A DNA stretch of 64,000 bases, taken from the NCBI GenBank assembly GCA_949775045.1, contig OX459095.1, forward strand, positions 33,590,564 through 33,654,563, in the 5' to 3' direction. Under the pieces are notes generated by a model. The model was not told the origin of the DNA and did not search any database. It saw only the letters and a list, made by a program, of their open reading frames with translations. Each line of letters begins with the position of its first letter. Positions within the stretch are counted from its first letter, which is position 1. This DNA comes from Metridium senile (taxonomy: Eukaryota > Cnidaria > Anthozoa > Actiniaria > Metridiidae). Shown here one piece after another: positions 60,628-64,000 of this stretch. The position numbers and the translations under genes were made by a program.

Positions 60628-60732
60628 ATAAATACCTCGAACGTCGGCAATAAGCCTATAAAGCCCTCGGGGCCTACGGCCCCTCGGGCTTTATACGGCT
60701 TATTGCCTCCGTTCTCGGTATTTATCTCTTAC
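60628..60732. repeat. Near-perfect ~50-bp hairpin
   Basis: Arms gataaatacc...cggcaataagcc..ataaagccc and their complement meet at ggggcctacggcccc. The gggctttata and ggcttattgcc words recur near 59910 and 59950, so it probably belongs with the adjacent inserted element. Confidence 0.8.
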
Positions 60733-61437
60733 TTAAAGTTAATATTTATCTGTACATATAAGTTAATATTTATTTCTAATCGTTTAACGTATAATCTGTA
60801 CATATAAGTTAATGTTTATTTCCAAACCTGTACATATAACATCTAATTTTATTTAATAAGTTAATATTTAGATTGTAAAGTAAACGTTTACAATCAATGT
60901 TAATATTTATTTCTACTCTTTTAAAGTATAATCTGTACATATAGCCTAATATTTATTTCTAATCGTTCAAATATAACCTGTACATATAAGTTAATATCTA
61001 TCTAACATATTCTGAACAAATAAGTTGAAATTATACATATATATTATATACAAATGATTTTGAATTGATGTAAATAAAAAATTCCACAATTGACAAATCT
61101 TGTTGATACTTCATGCATTATACGGGTTCTAACCTACATTTTATATGGGGAGAGTCAAAGGTTAATATCTCAATCCAAAGCCACCACATGCCATTCAAAA
61201 AAAATGTTTTCATTCATTCATATCTTCCCTTCAATTAAGACGATTCACTCTGTATTCTGTCACGTGATAGCCCACAACCTCCTCCAAATGATACAATTGA
61301 AACGATCGAGTTTAAACCAATCCCGAGGAAGTTAGAAAAAAAGGTCGCAGCCCCCTTAATTTATGCAGAAAAAGTAGCACTAAATAGTACCCAGTACCTC
61401 ACGTCCCAAATTTTCAAAAAATCATAATTTTTACTAT
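60733..61437 (+). repeat. A4 3' UTR-type tail and first 3' repeat
   Basis: The ctgtacatataagttaatat phrases and one and a half copies of the 150-bp unit, matching 3200-3830 of A1. It stops at aaaatcataattt where D2 sequence starts. Confidence 0.7.
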
Positions 61438-62049
61438 CCTGCCGAAATGATTCTATTAAGTATTTTGTAGTCGCTTAATGATATCCTACATTCCTTTTGA
61501 AATTTTAGAGTTTAATTAAAATTAGCTAGTTACCAGTACCTCGCGGTTGCTGAATAAGTGGGACCTTGTCCAAATTTTAATTTTGCTCTCAAAAACTCAG
61601 GAAAACAGCTAAAGAGTTGAAACGTTGTGAACTAATAGGTCTTCTGATGGTCGTTGTAGTCATAGTAAAGTAATTGGGGAAAAACGTGTTCAGGGGGGAC
61701 ATGTTTGCTAAAATTAAAAAATCACCAAATGTGATATAACGTTTTTTGACATTATGGGATATCTTTGAAATGTAATGAATATCTTATAACATGCTATCAT
61801 ATTACAAAGTTTCACGATAAACGGTAATGTTTTTACGGATATAATTTTTTAAAGACATTTACTTTAACAATTGTTTCCATGTCAACCATTGTCTTGGTAA
61901 CCCAAAAACTTATATCAAAACAAACATTAGCCGATGTTGTTTAACATCTATCAAATCAAATTGGTTTTGCTGTTTAGCAAATGCTTTTTATTTGGTTTTT
62001 CTTTTTCTTTTTCGTGCGCATGTGCACTATTGATTGCGCAAAAGTAACA

Positions 62050-62992
62050 AGGCTGGACCGGCACTTTGCTTCAGCGCATCAATTTACTAAGAAAGATGAC
62101 CCCAAGAGATACAAGGAGGTGCTGCGAGCCTCAGGTAACGAAATATGACATAAAATACAACAGCCTTGACATGTTATCCATTTAAATTAACAGGAAATTA
62201 AAACAAGAAGTTAAAATCGAAGAATATATTGTAATTAAAGAAGAGGAAGACGTCGGTGACGCATCAGTAATATCTACACCACCAAAAAAGAGAAGAAAGG
62301 AAGAGGAATAAAGAAGGAAGAAGACGACAGTGACGCATCAGTAATATCTACACCACCAAAAAAGAGAAAAAAGGAAGAACGAATAAAGAAGGAAGAAGAC
62401 GACAGTGACGCATCAGTAATATCTACACCACCAAAAAAGAGAAGAAAGGAAGGAATAAAGAAGGAAGAAGACGACAATGATGCATCAGTAATATCTACAC
62501 CACCAAAAAAGAGAAGAAAGGAAGAAGGAAGAAGACAACAGTGACGCATCAGTAATATCTACACCACCAAAAAAGAGAAGAAAGGAAGAACGAATAGAGA
62601 AGGAAGAAGACGACAGTGACGCATCAGTAATATCTACACCACCAAAAAAGAGAAGAAAGGAAGAAGGAATAAAGAAGGAAGAAGACGACAGTGACGCATC
62701 AGTAATATCTACATCACCAAAAAAGAGAAGAAAAAAGGAAAGAAGAAGGAAGAAGACGACAGCGACGACAGCAAAGAGCCCAAGTTCAAGGCCAAGGAAA
62801 GGGGAAAGGGAAAATGAATGTATGTGTTAAGGTGGTGGAAGAACTTGTTCCGTGGTTTGAATCGTTTCTACAGACTCCACATGGAGTTAAAATACTGGCA
62901 GGTACGACGCTGAAGGTTTACAGCAGAGTGTGGCAGAGGTTCATGGACTGGCTGGTCAGCAGGCGCTATTTCTTCTTCAACGAATATGAGCT
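62050..62992 (+). pseudogene. N-terminal recombinase gene remnants of D2
   Basis: An exon ending about 62132 encodes RLDRHFASAHQFTKKDD.., aligning with zinc finger 2 of family A. After an intron (about 62134-62193) comes a Lys/Glu-rich exon with seven repeats containing the nuclear-localisation-like PPKKRRKE. 62814-62992 encodes a core-binding start: WFESFLQTPHGVKILAGTTL, then YSRVWQRFMDWLVSRR, with TPHG where other families have PDGG. Unequal repeat lengths break the frame (for example TAA at about 62309-62311). No catalytic domain follows. Confidence 0.7.
62240..62765 (+). repeat. Coding minisatellite, ~70-bp unit, 7 copies
   Basis: The unit gacgcatcagtaatatctac then accaccaaaaaagagaagaa recurs with 67-77 bp spacing. 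Differences between units are mostly in the aaggaaga(n) tail and not always multiples of three. Confidence 0.9.
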
Positions 62993-63056
62993 GGTAAATA
63001 ACTCTGTAAATGTAATTGTAAAGGATATGGAAACGTGCATTGTTCATTTTTGCTGA

Positions 63057-63514
63057 TTCTGATACACTGGTCCTAGGACTAAACTACTATCACTATCTCG
63101 CTTTTGGAATGGTCTGGACTTTCAAGAAAACTCCACTTGCATATTGGTAGTATCGTGCCAACAGTAAAATTGTGAAATTACGGTTTCTTCCAAAAATCTA
63201 TAATAAATTGAATTTTCAACGAAATGCTATGATTTTTACTGGAACAACACTAATTGAGTGGCTTGTTATTGTGTGGAAATTTCAGTTGAATCAAGTTAAA
63301 GGATGATTTTTGAGACACTCCAACGCAAGCCCTAAATTTGCATATTAAAAATGGCAATTTTCATGTTTTCGACCGGTATCGAAAGTCACTCCCAAAAAAA
63401 TATTAAAAAGCCACTAAAATCAAAAAGATTGCCATATTTGTTTATTGCATAGATTGATTGTCTAACACAGAAAGTTTGAAGGAAATCGGCGTTCCACCAA
63501 AAATCGGGTGGTCG
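63057..63514. other. Unassigned AT-rich stretch between D2 and B4
   Basis: No reading frame, repeat or match to the other elements was recognised. Confidence 0.5.
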
Positions 63515-64000
63515 ATTCTTACACGGACAGCCTCTTAACCCTAGCACAGTGGTTAAATAAAAACAAACCTACTACTGAGGTTGAGATTGGTGGTAAGTTT
63601 ATTCAGTATAAAGTAATTCATTTGAATTCTCTATTGTAAATACTTTGGTCTTTATTATAGATTCTACTGCTGATGTTGAGCAAGATGTTGAGGTTGTCGA
63701 GGATGGTGGGAAGGGTGTTTTGAGAGGGAAATTGGAAGTTGAAGAGAGCTATAAAGACGATGATGAGGTGATGGAGGAGCTAGAAGCTAGCGAAGACAAA
63801 GGTATAAACACTTTTTCAGTATTTTCGTAGACACTTGTAGGATTAATGGATAATTTTCTAATCTCAGCTAACAGATCATCAGTTCAACTATAAATTTTAA
63901 GAAGAACACCTTTTGGTAGAGTGCTAAGTTTGTTCATGGACTTTCTGATGGGGCCCGATAGCGGATCCAAGCCACCCAAGGACGCCCACCAACGAGTTCA
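63515..64000 (+). pseudogene. Truncated, internally deleted recombinase B4
   Basis: Family B micro-exon (..LLTLAQWLNKNKPTTEVEIG, to 63591), the typical intron, then an exon 63661-63801 in which the GKGVLRGKLE part of B2 exon 10 is joined straight to the VEESYKDDDEV part of exon 12, removing both zinc fingers and two introns. The next exon (from about 63868) has an in-frame stop in place of Tyr (caactataaatttt) and GPDSG instead of GPDGG, and runs off the window. Confidence 0.8.

Larger units (their letters stand above)
56336..61437 (+). mobile_element. YR element A4 (degenerate, right end missing)
   Basis: Left end ttaggcacgaaggtcg and then ctgcacattctgcacattga resembles the A3 terminus. The spacer is shortened by a deletion (about 57378-57420), the gene is broken, a small element is inserted behind it, and the 3' repeat array stops where D2 begins. 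Confidence 0.75.
61438..63514 (+). mobile_element. YR element D2 fragment
   Basis: 61438-62040 matches 23290-23900 of D1, so its left end is lost. It then carries N-terminal gene parts that D1 lacks. The right part fades into unrecognised AT-rich sequence (63057-63514) before B4; neither terminal repeat is seen. Confidence 0.65.

Noticed and set aside
60354..60807. Two short + strand frames (74 and 82 codons)
   Set aside because: They lie in an inserted repeat element, lack recognisable motifs and overlap the inverted ends and hairpin.

Overview
The window is AT-rich eukaryotic DNA, almost certainly animal: genes are split by short introns of about 65-110 bp, TTAGGG-type telomere repeats recur, and a complete PIF/Harbinger transposon with a MADF/BESS-type partner gene is present. 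A marine invertebrate is a guess from general character, not something the sequence proves. No single-copy host gene was recognised.

Nearly everything outside the Harbinger belongs to one kind of unit: a 7-8.5 kb element carrying one multi-exon gene for a tyrosine recombinase (YR). I name four families (A, B, C, D). Every recognisable YR gene is on the + strand. Where the ends survive, each unit is separated from the next by 1 to about 5 copies of CCCTAA, and several units have family-specific imperfect terminal inverted repeats (TIRs) and a dense array of a family-specific motif just inside the right end. The proteins share one plan: N-terminal helical region, two Cys/His zinc fingers, acidic low-complexity linker, core-binding region with a P-D-G-G motif, YR catalytic domain (R, K, R, H, Y), and a C-terminal Myb/SANT-like domain.

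Order: A1 (1-4610, intact gene, right end lost) fused to B1 (4611-8489, 5' truncated); telomeric; A2 (8523-22762, dead gene, split by the Harbinger at 8818-14885); one CCCTAA; D1 (22771-25303, internally deleted); telomeric; A3 (25324-33717, two frameshifts); telomeric; C1 (33733-41206, intact 18-exon gene); telomeric; B2 (41229-48558, intact 19-exon gene); telomeric; A5, a family A relic (48594-51380), joined to B3 (51380-56307, dead gene); telomeric; A4 (56336-61437, dead gene, right end lost) joined to D2 (61438-63514, partial) joined to B4 (63515 to the window end, partial).

The C-rich telomere strand always reads on +, so an array grown at a chromosome end would have its end to the left, with element 5' ends facing it. 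My inference is a subtelomeric array built by a telomere-repeat-targeting, intron-rich, TIR-bearing YR DNA transposon group, possibly distant from Cryptons. A second unusual property is that in family A the introns and flanks are nearly identical between copies while the exons, synonymous sites included, are far more diverged.
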